Positions 7,969-16,484 of a stretch of DNA of 33,523 bases are shown here, piece after piece. Under the pieces are notes generated by a model. It did not search any database, was not told the origin of the DNA, and saw only the letters and a program-made list of their open reading frames with translations. The DNA comes from an uncultured Anaerobiospirillum sp. (GTDB lineage: Bacteria; Pseudomonadota; Gammaproteobacteria; Enterobacterales; Succinivibrionaceae): NCBI GenBank assembly GCA_944392765.1, contig CALXXU010000030.1, positions 1 to 33,523 on the forward strand, given 5' to 3'. Position 1 is the first letter of the stretch. Every line of letters begins with the position of its first letter. Made by a program: the position numbers and the translations under genes.

Positions 7969-8420
7969 GCAATACCACCCATGAGAATTTAGAGTCGATG
8001 GGCCCTTTAGCCATCGCAGGCGTTCAGCCGTACCAAGAGAAGCCAGGCGAGGAGTACATGAATGAGGCTCAAAAAGAGCACTTCCGTAAGATCCTCACGG
8101 CTTGGCGTGATCAATTACGCTCGGAAGTTGATCGCACGGTAGGTCACATGAAGAGTGAGGCCGCCAACTTCCCAGATCCAGTCGATCGCGCTTCCCAGGA
8201 AGAAGAATTTGCCTTAGAGCTGCGTGCCCGTGACCGTGAGCGCAAGCTCATTAAGAAGATCGAGAAGACCCTGCAAAAGCTCGATAACGACGACTTCGGC
8301 TATTGCGAGCAATGCGGCGTTGAGATCGGCATCAAGCGTTTGGAGGCCCGTCCTACCGCTGATTTATGCGTCGACTGCAAGTCCTTAGCTGAGATCAAGG
8401 AAAAGCAGTTAGGCGACTAA
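7965..8420 (+). CDS. dksA: RNA polymerase-binding transcription factor DksA
   Basis: DksA binds the secondary channel of RNA polymerase and, with ppGpp, represses stable RNA promoters and activates amino-acid biosynthesis promoters. At 151 residues it matches the E. coli protein in length and in key positions: coiled-coil tip D71-P-V-D74-R-A76, and zinc-finger cysteines C114, C117, C135 and C138. Strongly conserved blocks are [31 protein letters not shown] and [19 protein letters not shown] at 7957-7960 lies four bases before the ATG. The gene heads a plus-strand block with gluQ and pcnB, the order known in enterics. All four zinc ligands are present, so it is the redox-sensitive, zinc-binding form. 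Confidence 0.98.
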   Translation: MSNTTHENLESMGPLAIAGVQPYQEKPGEEYMNEAQKEHFRKILTAWRDQLRSEVDRTVGHMKSEAANFPDPVDRASQEEEFALELRARDRERKLIKKIEKTLQKLDNDDFGYCEQCGVEIGIKRLEARPTADLCVDCKSLAEIKEKQLGD

Positions 8421-8462
8421 CTAACAGCTAGGTCTAAACCAAGACCTGTCTTGATTGACCCT

Positions 8463-8525
8463 GGCGACGGCGCTCAGCTTAAGGCACAAAGCCTCAGGCT
8501 CGGCTCCGTCGCCTTGCTGTTTTTG
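8463..8525 (+). terminator. Terminator or attenuator between dksA and gluQ
   Basis: GGCGACGG (8463-8470) pairs with CCGTCGCC (8506-8513), and an inner stem (AGCTTAAGGC with GCCTCAGGCT around ACAAA) extends the hairpin. A T-run follows at 8520-8525. It ends dksA transcription or lets part of it read into gluQ, 13 bases beyond. Confidence 0.8.
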
Positions 8526-8537
8526 TAAAGGTCACTC

Positions 8538-9482
8538 ATGTCGGACTATCGCGGGCGTTTTGCCCCCTCGCCCAGTGGGCGCCTGCATTTAGGCAGTGCC
8601 CTGATCGCTTACGGCTCCTACCTCAAGGCCAAGGCCTCAGGCGGCACCTTTTTATTGCGCATCGAGGACTTAGACCGGCCGCGCTGTCCGCAAGCTAACA
8701 CCCCGATCATGCTAGAGGAAATCAAAAGGCTTGGACTTAGCTCTGATGAGCCTGTCCTGATTCAAAGTGAGCACGAGCAGGATTACCTCAATACCATTGC
8801 GGCCCTACCCCAAGCTTATCGCTGCAATTGCACCCGCGCCCTGCTAAAAGAGCGGCCTTGCCCCTGTCAGAAACTGCACCTTGCCCCGGCTGAGCACCAG
8901 TCAATCCGAGTTGACCTCACCTCGGCCCTTGCAGCCCATCCCTACTTTAACGATGGCAATTTTGGCCTAATCAAGCAAGCTGATTACAGTCACGAGCTCA
9001 ACCCCAACTTAGTGCTCAAGCGCTCCGATGACATCATTGCCTACAACTTAGCGGTCGTAGTCGATGACCACCGCCAAGGTATCACTGAGGTGGTGCGCGG
9101 CGCCGATATGCTCAGCGCGACCTTTTTGCAGCTGGCGCTCTACGACCTCTTAGGCTACCAGGCCCCGACCTTTTGCCATTTACCACTGGTGTTAGAAGAG
9201 AGCACCGGCCACAAATTCTCCAAGCAAAACCACGCTCCGGCCCTGTTAGACTTACTCACCCCCTACGAGGCACTCAAGCTGTGCTTGCACCTGTTGCAAG
9301 TACAAACCGACCCCAGCATGGTGACCTTAGTGCACGAGCGCCTGAGCGCTTACCGCACCAAGCCCCACTGCGTAGCCCCACAACCGAGCACCCAAGAGGC
9401 CGAGCTGCTTACTGCCTTACTGCACCAGGCGGTGACGCGCTTTGATCCCCAAACAATGCCCCGCCAAGCCCTTATGCTATAA
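8538..9482 (+). CDS. gluQ: Glutamyl-Q tRNA(Asp) synthetase
   Basis: This enzyme, a truncated relative of GluRS without the anticodon-binding domain, activates glutamate and attaches it to queuosine at position 34 of tRNA(Asp). Visible motifs are F-A-P-S-P-S-G-R-L-H-L-G-S (8-20, the HIGH-type signature), R-I-E-D-L-D-R-P-R (41-49), a cysteine cluster (C96, C98, C108, C110) in the zinc region, and K226-F-S-K-Q in place of KMSKS. At 314 residues it fits the family (about 300). The ATG follows AAAGG with a suitable gap. Position immediately after dksA matches enteric gene order. Its stop codon overlaps a strong -10 element for downstream transcription. Confidence 0.95.
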   Translation: MSDYRGRFAPSPSGRLHLGSALIAYGSYLKAKASGGTFLLRIEDLDRPRCPQANTPIMLEEIKRLGLSSDEPVLIQSEHEQDYLNTIAALPQAYRCNCTRALLKERPCPCQKLHLAPAEHQSIRVDLTSALAAHPYFNDGNFGLIKQADYSHELNPNLVLKRSDDIIAYNLAVVVDDHRQGITEVVRGADMLSATFLQLALYDLLGYQAPTFCHLPLVLEESTGHKFSKQNHAPALLDLLTPYEALKLCLHLLQVQTDPSMVTLVHERLSAYRTKPHCVAPQPSTQEAELLTALLHQAVTRFDPQTMPRQALML

Positions 9483-9483
9483 T
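9475..9483 (+). promoter_or_regulatory. Extended -10 promoter overlapping the gluQ stop codon, for pcnB
   Basis: TGCTATAAT is a perfect -10 hexamer (9478-9483) with the extended TGN element. No good -35 is seen at 16-18 bases. It overlaps the gluQ TAA and would start a transcript with a leader of roughly 440 bases before pcnB. Confidence 0.65.
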
Positions 9484-9929
9484 GCGGCATGTTTTTGCTA
9501 TGGTGGCACCAAGTACGCTTGCGTGTTAGCCCCGCAAAAAATAGCGGCCAGCTGTTTACAGTTAAGTACTCTACTTAGGCTAAGTTACACCAACTTTGTC
9601 TTCAGGCACGGCATAATCACGGTGCGCGTGCTGCCAAGCTCCAAAGTGGCTCCCTGACTTAATCTTGGCTGCTCGTCGGTTCGCCTGATATTTTACTCGG
9701 ACTGCCCTATCCTACCGTGCTAAAGAAAGCGCCCAGCTCTAGCTTTAGTGCTCAGTGCTCTAGCTTTTAGTGCTCAGCGCCCTAGCTTTACGAGCTTTAA
9801 GCCCTTTAGTTAAACCTTGTCAGATGCTCACAAACGGTTACGGTGGAATCAACGGAAGTCAAGAAAAGAGCATTCGGAGTAAAATATTAGGAGAGCCAGT
9901 GTTTTGGGTACAGACAGAGGTACACAAAA
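9484..9929 (+). other. Long leader region between gluQ and pcnB
   Basis: About 446 bases follow the promoter before the proposed pcnB start. I see no convincing gene. Structure includes a hairpin GCTGCCAAG (9630-9638) with CTTGGCTGC (9664-9672), and a 21-22-bp degenerate tandem repeat (CTCTAGCTTTAGTGCTCAG) at 9737-9793 in two full copies plus a partial third. It may be a regulatory 5' leader or contain a small RNA; the sequence alone does not decide. Confidence 0.5.
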
Positions 9930-11495
9930 ATTTCTGCTTTACTCCCTGGTCTGAGCGACCTGTTAAAAAACAACAAAGCTCAGGTGGTCAAGTACGGCCA
10001 AAAGAAGCTGGTCTTAAGCGCTAAGCAGCACCAGCTCCCGACTGACCAAATTTCCAAGTTCGCCATCAAGGTGATCAAGCGCTTAAAGCAAGCAGGCTTT
10101 GAAGCCTACTTAGTGGGCGGCGGTGTGCGTGACCTGCTCTTAGGCAAGACGCCTAAGGACTTCGACGTCTCGACCAATGCGACCCCAGAGCAAGTACGTC
10201 GCTTGTTCAACAATGCCCGCATTATCGGTAAGCGCTTTAAGATCGTTCACATCATCTACTCCAACAATGACACCATTGAGGTGACCACCTTCCGTGGCGG
10301 CAACTCTCAGATGTTGCAAGTAGAAGATGCCGCGATTTCGCGCGAGGGCAAGCGCTTTGAGGTGCAAGTCAATCGCGACGGCATGCTGGTCCGAGATAAC
10401 AGCTACGGCACCAGCTTAGAGGAAGATGCCCTGCGTCGTGACTTCACGATCAACGCGATCTACCTTGACATCCAAACCGGTGAGCTCATTGATTTCCACG
10501 GTGGTCTCTACGACTTAACCCAAGGCGTCATCGATATCATCGGCGATCCTGAGACCCGCTACCGCGAGGATCCAGTACGCATTCTGCGCGCCGCCCGCTT
10601 TAGCGCCAAGCTCGGCTTTAAGCTCAGCAAGCGCACCTTAGAGCAAATCGCGCCATGCGCCCCATTCTTACGCTCGGTCTCGCCTGCTCGTATGTACGAT
10701 GAGGTCAACAAGCTGTTCTTAACGGGCCACGCCCAAGCCAGCTTTAAGGTCTTAACCGCCTTAAATCTGTTTGACCAGCTCTTCACGATCTCGCCGATGC
10801 TCTTAAATTCGAGCACCTGCCGCGATTTCTTAAACTACGCCTTTGAGAGCACCGACCAGCGCTTTGCCGAAGGCAAGTGCAATAAGCCGCACTTCCTGTA
10901 CTCCATTATCTTGTGGAATGAGTTCATCTGGGCCTTCTACGAGATTCGCGATGACTTGATGTTCAGCGCCAACAACATCAACTACAAGAGCTTGATTTCG
11001 TTCTTGGCCGCTCAAGTCGTGATTATGCAGTACCGCATCACGGCCATGCCTGAGAACATCATCCGCTCGATCGCCTTATTGTGGCGTCTGCAATTCTTGC
11101 TCGAGTCCAAGGATCCAGAGAAGTACGTCAAGGAGACCACCTCCTACCACGCCTTCCGTGCTGCCTTTGACTTGTTCAAGCTGCGCGCTCACTTCGACCC
11201 GAACTTACAATCGCGCGTTGAGTTCTGGCAGCCTTACTACGATCAGTGCAAGGCTGACGCCGAGCGCCGTCGCAAGAGCAACGAAGAGCGCGGCAGCCGC
11301 TTTGAGCGTGGTGGTCGCAACAATCGTCGCAGCAGCAATTCCCGCAGCGACTACAAGCGCGGTGAGCGCAGCGAGCGCCGGAGTGGCCGTGCTGAGGCGG
11401 GCAGCTTTGAGAACTTCAACGAGACTCACGCTGACCGTCAAGAGCGCATGAACAAGGCCCGTGACTGGCGCCGTGCCATGAACTTAGAGCCTTAA
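9930..11495 (+). CDS. pcnB: Poly(A) polymerase I, probable ATT start
   Basis: PcnB adds poly(A) tails to RNA 3' ends, promoting decay, and in E. coli affects plasmid copy number. The nucleotidyltransferase core is clear: L-V-G-G-G-V-R-D-L-L-L-G-K followed by K-D-F-D-V-S with the two metal-binding Asp, then the R-R-D-F-T-I-N-A and D-P-V-R-I-L-R-A-A-R-F tRNA-nucleotidyltransferase-family motifs. The tail (about the last 95 residues) is Arg/Ser-rich and basic, fit for RNA binding. The first conventional start is GTG at 9984, which has no ribosome site. An in-frame ATT at 9930 has AGAGG nine bases upstream and gives an N-terminus about as long as that of E. coli PcnB, which itself starts at AUU. 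I therefore prefer 9930 (521 aa); 9984 (503 aa) is the fallback. Confidence 0.93.
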   Translation: MSALLPGLSDLLKNNKAQVVKYGQKKLVLSAKQHQLPTDQISKFAIKVIKRLKQAGFEAYLVGGGVRDLLLGKTPKDFDVSTNATPEQVRRLFNNARIIGKRFKIVHIIYSNNDTIEVTTFRGGNSQMLQVEDAAISREGKRFEVQVNRDGMLVRDNSYGTSLEEDALRRDFTINAIYLDIQTGELIDFHGGLYDLTQGVIDIIGDPETRYREDPVRILRAARFSAKLGFKLSKRTLEQIAPCAPFLRSVSPARMYDEVNKLFLTGHAQASFKVLTALNLFDQLFTISPMLLNSSTCRDFLNYAFESTDQRFAEGKCNKPHFLYSIILWNEFIWAFYEIRDDLMFSANNINYKSLISFLAAQVVIMQYRITAMPENIIRSIALLWRLQFLLESKDPEKYVKETTSYHAFRAAFDLFKLRAHFDPNLQSRVEFWQPYYDQCKADAERRRKSNEERGSRFERGGRNNRRSSNSRSDYKRGERSERRSGRAEAGSFENFNETHADRQERMNKARDWRRAMNLEP

Positions 11496-11521
11496 TACCA
11501 ACTAAGGCTTAACCCCAAGCC

Positions 11522-11556
11522 AAGCCAAAGCGCGTGCGTGAGCAGTGCTTTGGCTT
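11522..11556 (+). terminator. Hairpin between pcnB and folK
   Basis: AAGCCAAAGC (11522-11531) pairs perfectly with GCTTTGGCTT (11547-11556). Only a short T-rich stretch follows, so it may be a weak terminator or a processing/attenuation hairpin before folK. Confidence 0.5.
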
Positions 11557-11577
11557 TGTCATGTTATGAGGCAGAAC

Positions 11578-12075
11578 ATGCAAGTTGTCATCGCCCTAGG
11601 CTCGAACTTAGGTGAGAGCAGCAACACGCTAGCCCAAGCCACTAAAACAATCGAGCAGCTTGAGCAAGTCAGGCTCTTAAAACAAGCGCCGCTCTATCGC
11701 ACCAAGCCGTGGGGCTATGCCGATCAGCCCGACTTTGTGAACTCGGCCATCTTGGTCGACACGAGCCTAGAGCTCCATGAGCTCTACCGTAAGCTTGCGC
11801 AAATCGAGCTCGACTTTGGGCGCAAGCGCTTGTTCAAGAATGGGCCGCGCACCTTGGACTTAGATATCATCTGGGCTCAGGACACAAAACTCAACGATGA
11901 CCAACTGACCATTCCTCATCCTCGGGCCCAAGAGCGCGCCTTCGTCTTAGTACCCTTAAGCGATCTTGACCCCGAGCTTAAATTTCCCGACACCGGGCTC
12001 ACGGTAGCGCAAGCCCTCTCCCAGCTCCCGCCAAGCGAGCTTGCCGGGGTGACCCCATTCACCAATCAACAATAA
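11578..12075 (+). CDS. folK: 2-amino-4-hydroxy-6-hydroxymethyldihydropteridine pyrophosphokinase (HPPK)
   Basis: HPPK transfers pyrophosphate from ATP to 6-hydroxymethyl-dihydropterin in folate synthesis. Signature segments are A-L-G-S-N-L-G near the N-terminus, Y-R-T-K-P-W-G-Y-A-D-Q-P-D-F-V-N, G-P-R-T-L-D-L-D-I-I-W (the family signature, with the metal-binding Asp pair) and I-P-H-P-R-A-Q-E-R-A-F-V-L-V-P-L. I chose the ATG at 11578, which gives MQVVIALGSN, because GAGG at 11568-11571 is correctly spaced and the sequence then aligns with the family N-terminus; a longer frame from 11545 would carry that ribosome site inside the gene. The length is 165 aa, close to E. coli FolK. It follows pcnB as in enterics. 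Confidence 0.95.
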   Translation: MQVVIALGSNLGESSNTLAQATKTIEQLEQVRLLKQAPLYRTKPWGYADQPDFVNSAILVDTSLELHELYRKLAQIELDFGRKRLFKNGPRTLDLDIIWAQDTKLNDDQLTIPHPRAQERAFVLVPLSDLDPELKFPDTGLTVAQALSQLPPSELAGVTPFTNQQ

Positions 12076-12084
12076 CCAAAGCTT

Positions 12085-12684
12085 ATGGCCGATACCGCTG
12101 ATATCAGATTAATTGTGGGACTGGGCAACGTCGGCGCCAAGTATGCCCACACCCGCCATAATATGGGCTGCGACCTGCTCGAGCTCATTGCCGACCACTA
12201 TCGCATCGACCTGACCCCGCAAAGCAAGTTCTCAGGGGTGATGGGTAAGGGCAACATCGAAGGCCACGAGGTCTTCTTACTCTTTCCGACCACCTTTATG
12301 AATGAGTCAGGCCGCGCGGTGGGCGCTCTGTGCAACTTCTACAAGATTGCCCCGGAGCAAATCTTGGTGTTGCACGACGAGTTAGATCTCAATCCCGGCG
12401 CCATCAAGCTTAAATTTGGTGGTGGCTTAGCCGGTCATAACGGCTTAAAATCAATCACCGCGCACTTAGGCGGCAGCCAGAATTACTATCGCCTGCGCAT
12501 TGGCATCGGCAAAGGCCCTGACACCTACAGCTGGGTATTAGGTCGCCCGAGCCCTACCGACCGCTCCTTAATCGAGGAAGCGTTAGATGCTGCCGCGCGC
12601 AATATCGGACTTATTTTCACTCAAGGCATTGCCAAGGCCACTAGTGCCATCAACGGCTTCAAGCCTCAACAATTCGGAGTTTAG
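12085..12684 (+). CDS. pth: Peptidyl-tRNA hydrolase
   Basis: Pth releases peptides from peptidyl-tRNAs that drop off ribosomes, recycling tRNA. The family residues are visible: G-L-G-N (N15), T-R-H25-N-M-G with the catalytic His, P-T-T-F-M-N73-E-S-G, the H-D98-E-L-D Asp, and G-G-G-L-A-G-H118-N-G-L-K. The usual GLGNPG reads GLGNVG here. At 199 residues it is normal length. It lies nine bases after folK and two bases before the ychF ATG, so folK, pth and ychF are probably one transcript; pth-ychF adjacency is widespread in gammaproteobacteria. The ribosome site is weak, consistent with translational coupling to folK. Confidence 0.96.
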   Translation: MADTADIRLIVGLGNVGAKYAHTRHNMGCDLLELIADHYRIDLTPQSKFSGVMGKGNIEGHEVFLLFPTTFMNESGRAVGALCNFYKIAPEQILVLHDELDLNPGAIKLKFGGGLAGHNGLKSITAHLGGSQNYYRLRIGIGKGPDTYSWVLGRPSPTDRSLIEEALDAAARNIGLIFTQGIAKATSAINGFKPQQFGV

Positions 12685-12686
12685 AC

Positions 12687-13781
12687 ATGGGTTTTAACTG
12701 CGGTATCGTAGGCCTGCCAAATGTTGGCAAGTCCACTTTATTTAACGCCCTGACCAAGGCTGGCATTGCCGCTGAAAACTTTCCTTTCTGCACCATCGAG
12801 CCAAACACTGGTATCGTGCCAGTGCCGGATCCGCGCTTAGACAAGATCGCCGAGATCGTAAAGCCGCAGAAGATTGTCCCAACCGCGATGGAGTTCGTGG
12901 ACATCGCAGGCTTAGTGAAGGGTGCCTCGCAAGGTGAAGGCTTAGGCAACCAGTTCTTAGCCAATATCCGCGACACCGACGCCATCGCTCACGTAGTGCG
13001 CTGCTTTGATGATCCCAACGTCATCCACGTCAACGGCAAGGTCGATCCAGTCAGCGACGCCGATGTCATCAACACCGAGCTGGCCATTGCCGACTTAGAT
13101 GTCGCGAGCAAGGCCTTAGCTCGCCTCGACAAGCGCGCCCGCACCGGCGGCGACAAGGAGGCCTTAGCTCAAGTCTTAGCTTTAGAGAAGGCGGTTCCAG
13201 CCTTAGAGCAAGGCAAGATGTTACGTGCGGTCGAGTTCACCAAGGAAGATTTAGTTGCTCTCAAGAGCTTCAACTTCCTGACCTTAAAGCCGATGATGTA
13301 CATCGCCAACGTCTCTGAGGATGGTTTTAGCAACAATCCTTACTTAGACGCCCTAACCGAGTACGCCAAGAACGAGAAGAGCATCGTAGTGCCAGTATCG
13401 GCCGCGATCGAGGCTGAGTTAGCCACGATGGAAGAGGCCGACCGCGCCGAGTTCATGGAGAGCTTAGGCTTGACCGAGCCAGGCTTAAACCGCGTGATTC
13501 GCGCCGGTTACCAGCTCTTAGGTCTGCAAACCTTCTTCACCGCAGGTCCAAAGGAAGTACGTGCTTGGACCGTGAAGATCGGTGCTACCGCCCCACAAGC
13601 CGCCGGTCGCATCCACTCGGACTTCGAGCGTGGCTTCATTCGCGCCCAGACCATCGCCTATGACGACTTTGTCGCCTACAACGGCGAGGCTGGCGCCAAG
13701 GAAGCAGGCAAGCTGCGCTCTGAGGGCAAGGACTACATCGTCCAGGACGGCGACCTGTTCGAGTTCCTCTTCAACGTCTAA
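12687..13781 (+). CDS. ychF: Redox-regulated ATPase YchF (OLA1 family)
   Basis: YchF is a TRAFAC-class P-loop protein of the Obg family that prefers ATP and binds ribosomes, with roles in stress and translation control. Visible are the P-loop G-L-P-N-V-G-K-S-T (9-17), the [19 protein letters not shown] switch region, an altered G4 segment (Y-I-A-N-V-S-E-D) typical of this ATP-using branch, and the C-terminal TGS domain ending in D-F-V-A-Y-N-G and [15 protein letters not shown]. The 364 aa match the E. coli length. GGAG at 12676-12679 precedes the ATG with good spacing. Confidence 0.97.
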   Translation: MGFNCGIVGLPNVGKSTLFNALTKAGIAAENFPFCTIEPNTGIVPVPDPRLDKIAEIVKPQKIVPTAMEFVDIAGLVKGASQGEGLGNQFLANIRDTDAIAHVVRCFDDPNVIHVNGKVDPVSDADVINTELAIADLDVASKALARLDKRARTGGDKEALAQVLALEKAVPALEQGKMLRAVEFTKEDLVALKSFNFLTLKPMMYIANVSEDGFSNNPYLDALTEYAKNEKSIVVPVSAAIEAELATMEEADRAEFMESLGLTEPGLNRVIRAGYQLLGLQTFFTAGPKEVRAWTVKIGATAPQAAGRIHSDFERGFIRAQTIAYDDFVAYNGEAGAKEAGKLRSEGKDYIVQDGDLFEFLFNV

Positions 13782-13798
13782 CCACACACGGTCTTAGC

Positions 13799-13899
13799 CC
13801 TGCAAGCACGGGCTCTCAGCCCAGCGGGCTGAGACCTGAAAACACGTGGCTTTGACCCCGCAAGCACGGAGCTGAGTCCTGAAAGCACGGGACTTTAGC
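13799..13899. repeat. Degenerate short repeats after ychF
   Basis: Four degenerate copies of a CCTGAAAGCACGGG-like motif occur near 13799, 13835, 13858 and 13879, at spacings of 21-36 bases, between the ychF stop and its terminator. They look like a decayed tandem array. Confidence 0.5.
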
Positions 13900-13909
13900 C
13901 CCGAAGAAG

Positions 13910-13935
13910 AACGGCTGCCTCAGGCAGCCGTTTTT
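13910..13935 (+). terminator. Rho-independent terminator of ychF
   Basis: AACGGCTGCCT (13910-13920) pairs with AGGCAGCCGTT (13922-13932) and is followed by T-rich TTTTTCTT. It also lies 19 bases past the stop of the convergent acetyltransferase gene, though its minus-strand tail is weaker. Confidence 0.9.
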
Positions 13936-13953
13936 CTTAAAGAGCGCGCGGGT

Positions 13954-14616
13954 TTACAGCATGCGGGTGTAAATCAGCGCCCGCAAATACATGTTGAGGT
14001 AATGCTCATAACCCTTAACATGTGGGATACCGAAGTTCATGGCCACATCTAAGGCCTTAGTCATGCCCATGCGCTCGTAAAAGAACCAATTGCAGCTGCT
14101 ATCGGTTAAGAGGTAATACGAGCTAAAGCCTTGAGCCCGCAAGTCATCCTCAGCATCCGCCATCATTTGGCGTCCGACGCCCTTGCCTTGGGCTGACTCA
14201 CCCACCAACAAAAGTAATAGCTCGGGATCAGCCGGATTGCTCACTAAAGCACGCATGCGCTGGTAGTTAACAAAGAACTTCTCATTGAACAGGCGTGGCA
14301 CGGCGCTATTAGGCAAAAAGTACATCAAGGCCTTGCAACCGTACTCCAAGCACGCAGCTTGGGCCTTAACCCACCACGGACGGCTGAGCACCTTAGCATC
14401 ACGCTTATTGTCATAGGACATGATGCCCAGCATGTTATCGCCCTCACAGGCAACCTTAAGCGTCGTGCCTTGCCGCAGGTAGTGCACGAGGAAATTGCAG
14501 GCACTCAGACGCCCAACTAAGGCGCTTTTGGAGTCAGCAAACCACACCTTGAAAACTAGATCCACGGCAGGCCATAAGTCCCGCCCCCACTCAAACTGAC
14601 GGATCGTTACCGCCAT
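13954..14616 (-). CDS. GNAT-family N-acetyltransferase
   Basis: This is a predicted acetyl-CoA-dependent acetyltransferase of unknown substrate, 220 aa. The acetyl-CoA-binding motif A is clear: L-L-L-L-L-V-G-E-S-A-Q-G-K-G-V-G-R-Q-M-M, with Q-G-K-G-V-G as the pyrophosphate loop; a later Y-x-L-x-T-D-S-x-x-N-W-x-F-Y-E-R-M-G-M segment matches motif B of the fold. I chose the start giving MAVTIRQFEW because GGTGGAGATTTT precedes it well; a frame beginning ten residues earlier has no ribosome site. The gene is monocistronic and convergent with ychF. Confidence 0.85.
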   Translation of the reverse strand: MAVTIRQFEWGRDLWPAVDLVFKVWFADSKSALVGRLSACNFLVHYLRQGTTLKVACEGDNMLGIMSYDNKRDAKVLSRPWWVKAQAACLEYGCKALMYFLPNSAVPRLFNEKFFVNYQRMRALVSNPADPELLLLLVGESAQGKGVGRQMMADAEDDLRAQGFSSYYLLTDSSCNWFFYERMGMTKALDVAMNFGIPHVKGYEHYLNMYLRALIYTRML

Positions 14617-15212
14617 AAAATCTCCACCACCAACAAAAAGAAACAAAGCGGGCCACTACAGTCCGCCGTAAGCCTAACTTCCTCAAAGTTTGACAATTTT
14701 TACCTATTCATGCAGCAAAGACATATCGCATAAACCCCATAAATATCAGACTCTTGCGCTAAAAGTCGCCCTCAAAAACCGGCAAGATAAATTCGACCTG
14801 TGCGGTCGGCGAGCATTGCGAGACCAAAACCTTGAAGTTTGCCGGTTTGCTGATGGCTATCGGTTGACCGGGACTCAAATCATAGTCATCGATAGCAAAC
14901 CAAATATCAAGGTGCGTACTGGTATGGTCGCTGACCGCACAGCTCGGATAAATTAGGGCAATTCCTGTCGAAATTTGACAGGATGTTGACAATTTTTTCT
15001 AAGGCATTATTTGCCGTTAACAAACCAAAGAAACCTGATATTTATGCCGTTTATTAGCAAGCACTCACATTAGCTCGCCGCTAAAATTGTCAAAATTTCA
15101 AGGAAATGCAGGGGTAAAAACAAGACTGCCGCAGCGTTTTAGGGTGCCACGGCAGAAATGAATCAATCTAAAAGAACATAAGCAAACTTAGGGCCTAATC
15201 AGGCGCTCAAAT
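14617..15212. other. Intergenic region without a convincing gene
   Basis: About 600 bases between the acetyltransferase and uspE. It contains TTGACAATTTT three times: plus strand at 14690 and 14986, minus strand at 15093-15083. It also has an inverted repeat CCTGTC-7-GACAGG (14964-14982) and the uspE terminator. A minus-strand frame at 14759-14992 (TTG start, 77 codons, containing HLDIWFAIDDYDLSPGQP) has a coding-like look but no ribosome site and no family I recognise; it may be a gene remnant. Confidence 0.45.
15113..15155 (-). terminator. Terminator of uspE
   Basis: On the minus strand, CTGCCG (15155-15150) pairs with CGGCAG (15131-15126), the stem being extended by G-T pairs, and is followed by TCTTGTTTTT. 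It lies about 60 bases past the uspE stop. Confidence 0.65.
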
Positions 15213-16127
15213 TTAGCTTTCTTGCTGAGCCTTTAAGTCATCGATATTGATGTTGCGATTGACGATAAAGATATCGCCCTTAATCTGCTCTAACACCAGC
15301 TCACTGGCGCTCTGGTCGATCGCGCTTAAGACGCCGTCCTTTGAGGACATGCCCATGCAGACCATACGGGCCTCAAGCTTAGAGCAAACCTTTGGCACCA
15401 TCTCATCGACACGACCCTCGGCGATATGGCAGCGAGTAGCAGGAATGCCGTGTTTTTCGGCAAAGGTAACCAAGTCACGCGCATGCACATCGGTGCGGGT
15501 AAGCGGCTTTTCATTGCCCAAGATCATCGATGCGGTGGTCTTACCCGACATCAAGCCACGGTGAATTGGTGGGACGCAATTTAAGACATGCACCTCGCCG
15601 TTGAAGTGCTCAGCAAAGGCCTGAGCTGAGGCGACGAGTACCTCATCGACCATCTTATCGTGCTCGCTTTCCTCAAAGTCGATGGCAAGCACAATCGCGC
15701 GGCTCAAGTGCTGTGGCGCGTTGGCATCCTTGACCACCAAGACCGGCACATTGATCTTGCTCATAATCTGCGAGTCAAGCGGCGAGACGAAGATATCGCG
15801 CAAGGTATTGCGCTTATTGGCCGAGATCACGGCCATGCTGATGGTCTTGGACTTGAGCTTAGCGTAATTGCAGAAGGCCTCAGGCACATCCTTAGAGAAG
15901 GTAATGTAGGTCTCGTAATGCTCGATACTTGGGTAGCGCTGCATTAAGGAAGAGATCTCGCGATCATAGCGCTCTTTTAAAGCTGGAATTTGGTCATCGC
16001 TGTAATCGCTGACGACGCGGCACACTACGACCTCAAGCTCTGGCAAGAAGCGCGCGAACTCGGCGACACGTTCAAGAGCAGGCTGCTCTTCGGTTGGCTT
16101 TAAGAGCACTAACACTTTATAGGACAT
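15213..16127 (-). CDS. uspE: Universal stress protein UspE-like, tandem Usp domains
   Basis: This is a cytoplasmic stress protein with two consecutive Usp folds; UspE affects motility, adhesion and DNA-damage survival in E. coli. The first domain spans about residues 1-135, starting Y-K-V-L-V-L-L-K-P and ending V-P-V-L-V-V-K-D; the second starts at about 145 (A-I-V-L-A-I-D-F-E-E-S-E-H-D) and ends G-D-I-F-I-V-N-R. At 304 aa it is close to E. coli UspE (316). GGGGGAG just before the ATG supports the start. The gene stands alone between two intergenic regions; other two-domain Usp proteins are a less likely alternative. Confidence 0.88.
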   Translation of the reverse strand: MSYKVLVLLKPTEEQPALERVAEFARFLPELEVVVCRVVSDYSDDQIPALKERYDREISSLMQRYPSIEHYETYITFSKDVPEAFCNYAKLKSKTISMAVISANKRNTLRDIFVSPLDSQIMSKINVPVLVVKDANAPQHLSRAIVLAIDFEESEHDKMVDEVLVASAQAFAEHFNGEVHVLNCVPPIHRGLMSGKTTASMILGNEKPLTRTDVHARDLVTFAEKHGIPATRCHIAEGRVDEMVPKVCSKLEARMVCMGMSSKDGVLSAIDQSASELVLEQIKGDIFIVNRNINIDDLKAQQES

Positions 16128-16169
16128 ATCTCCCCCTTACTCTAATCTTAGAGATATCCACTCCCTATC

Positions 16170-16197
16170 ATTATGGCCGACCAACTAATCACTGCAA
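16170..16197 (-). promoter_or_regulatory. Candidate uspE promoter
   Basis: On the minus strand, TTGCAG (16197-16192) and CATAAT (16175-16170) are separated by 16 bases, about 45 bases upstream of the uspE ATG. Confidence 0.5.
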
Positions 16198-16480
16198 TGG
16201 CTTTTGCGCAAAAGTTTGAGCCATTCATGATTTTGCTCACAAAATTCCCCACAATGGCCCATTCAGCCCCATCACAGCCCAGTCACACCCTAGTCACAAC
16301 CAACAGCGCCCGCCCCATGCGGCCTAGCACGATTAACGCAAACCCATAAACCAATCCTTTCCCATAAATAAGGCAAAGCTTGCGTCACCACCTACCCCAG
16401 ATAGATGCAAAAGATTGGATGAAGCAGATAGATTGAGGGGTGGGCCTTTGTGCTGGGCATGGTAAAGCCTTAAAACGGCT
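16198..16480. other. Spacer between uspE and the restriction-modification pair
   Basis: No gene is seen in this stretch, which runs from upstream of the uspE promoter to the edge of the duplicated restriction-modification unit. A short inverted repeat (AGCC-7-GGCT near 16467) is the only structure noted. No integrase, tRNA or attachment-site-like direct repeat was found at this island edge. Confidence 0.5.
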
Positions 16481-16484
16481 AATC

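Noticed and set aside
9770-10024. Plus-strand 84-codon frame between gluQ and pcnB
   Set aside because: It runs out of frame into pcnB, has no ribosome site, and its composition looks like leader sequence.
14690-14956. Plus-strand 88-codon frame
   Set aside because: It has no ribosome site or recognisable motif and overlaps a more coding-like minus-strand frame that is itself doubtful.
14964-14982. Possible LexA box (CCTGTC...GACAGG)
   Set aside because: The half-sites are one base too far apart for CTGT-N8-ACAG, and no SOS gene follows.
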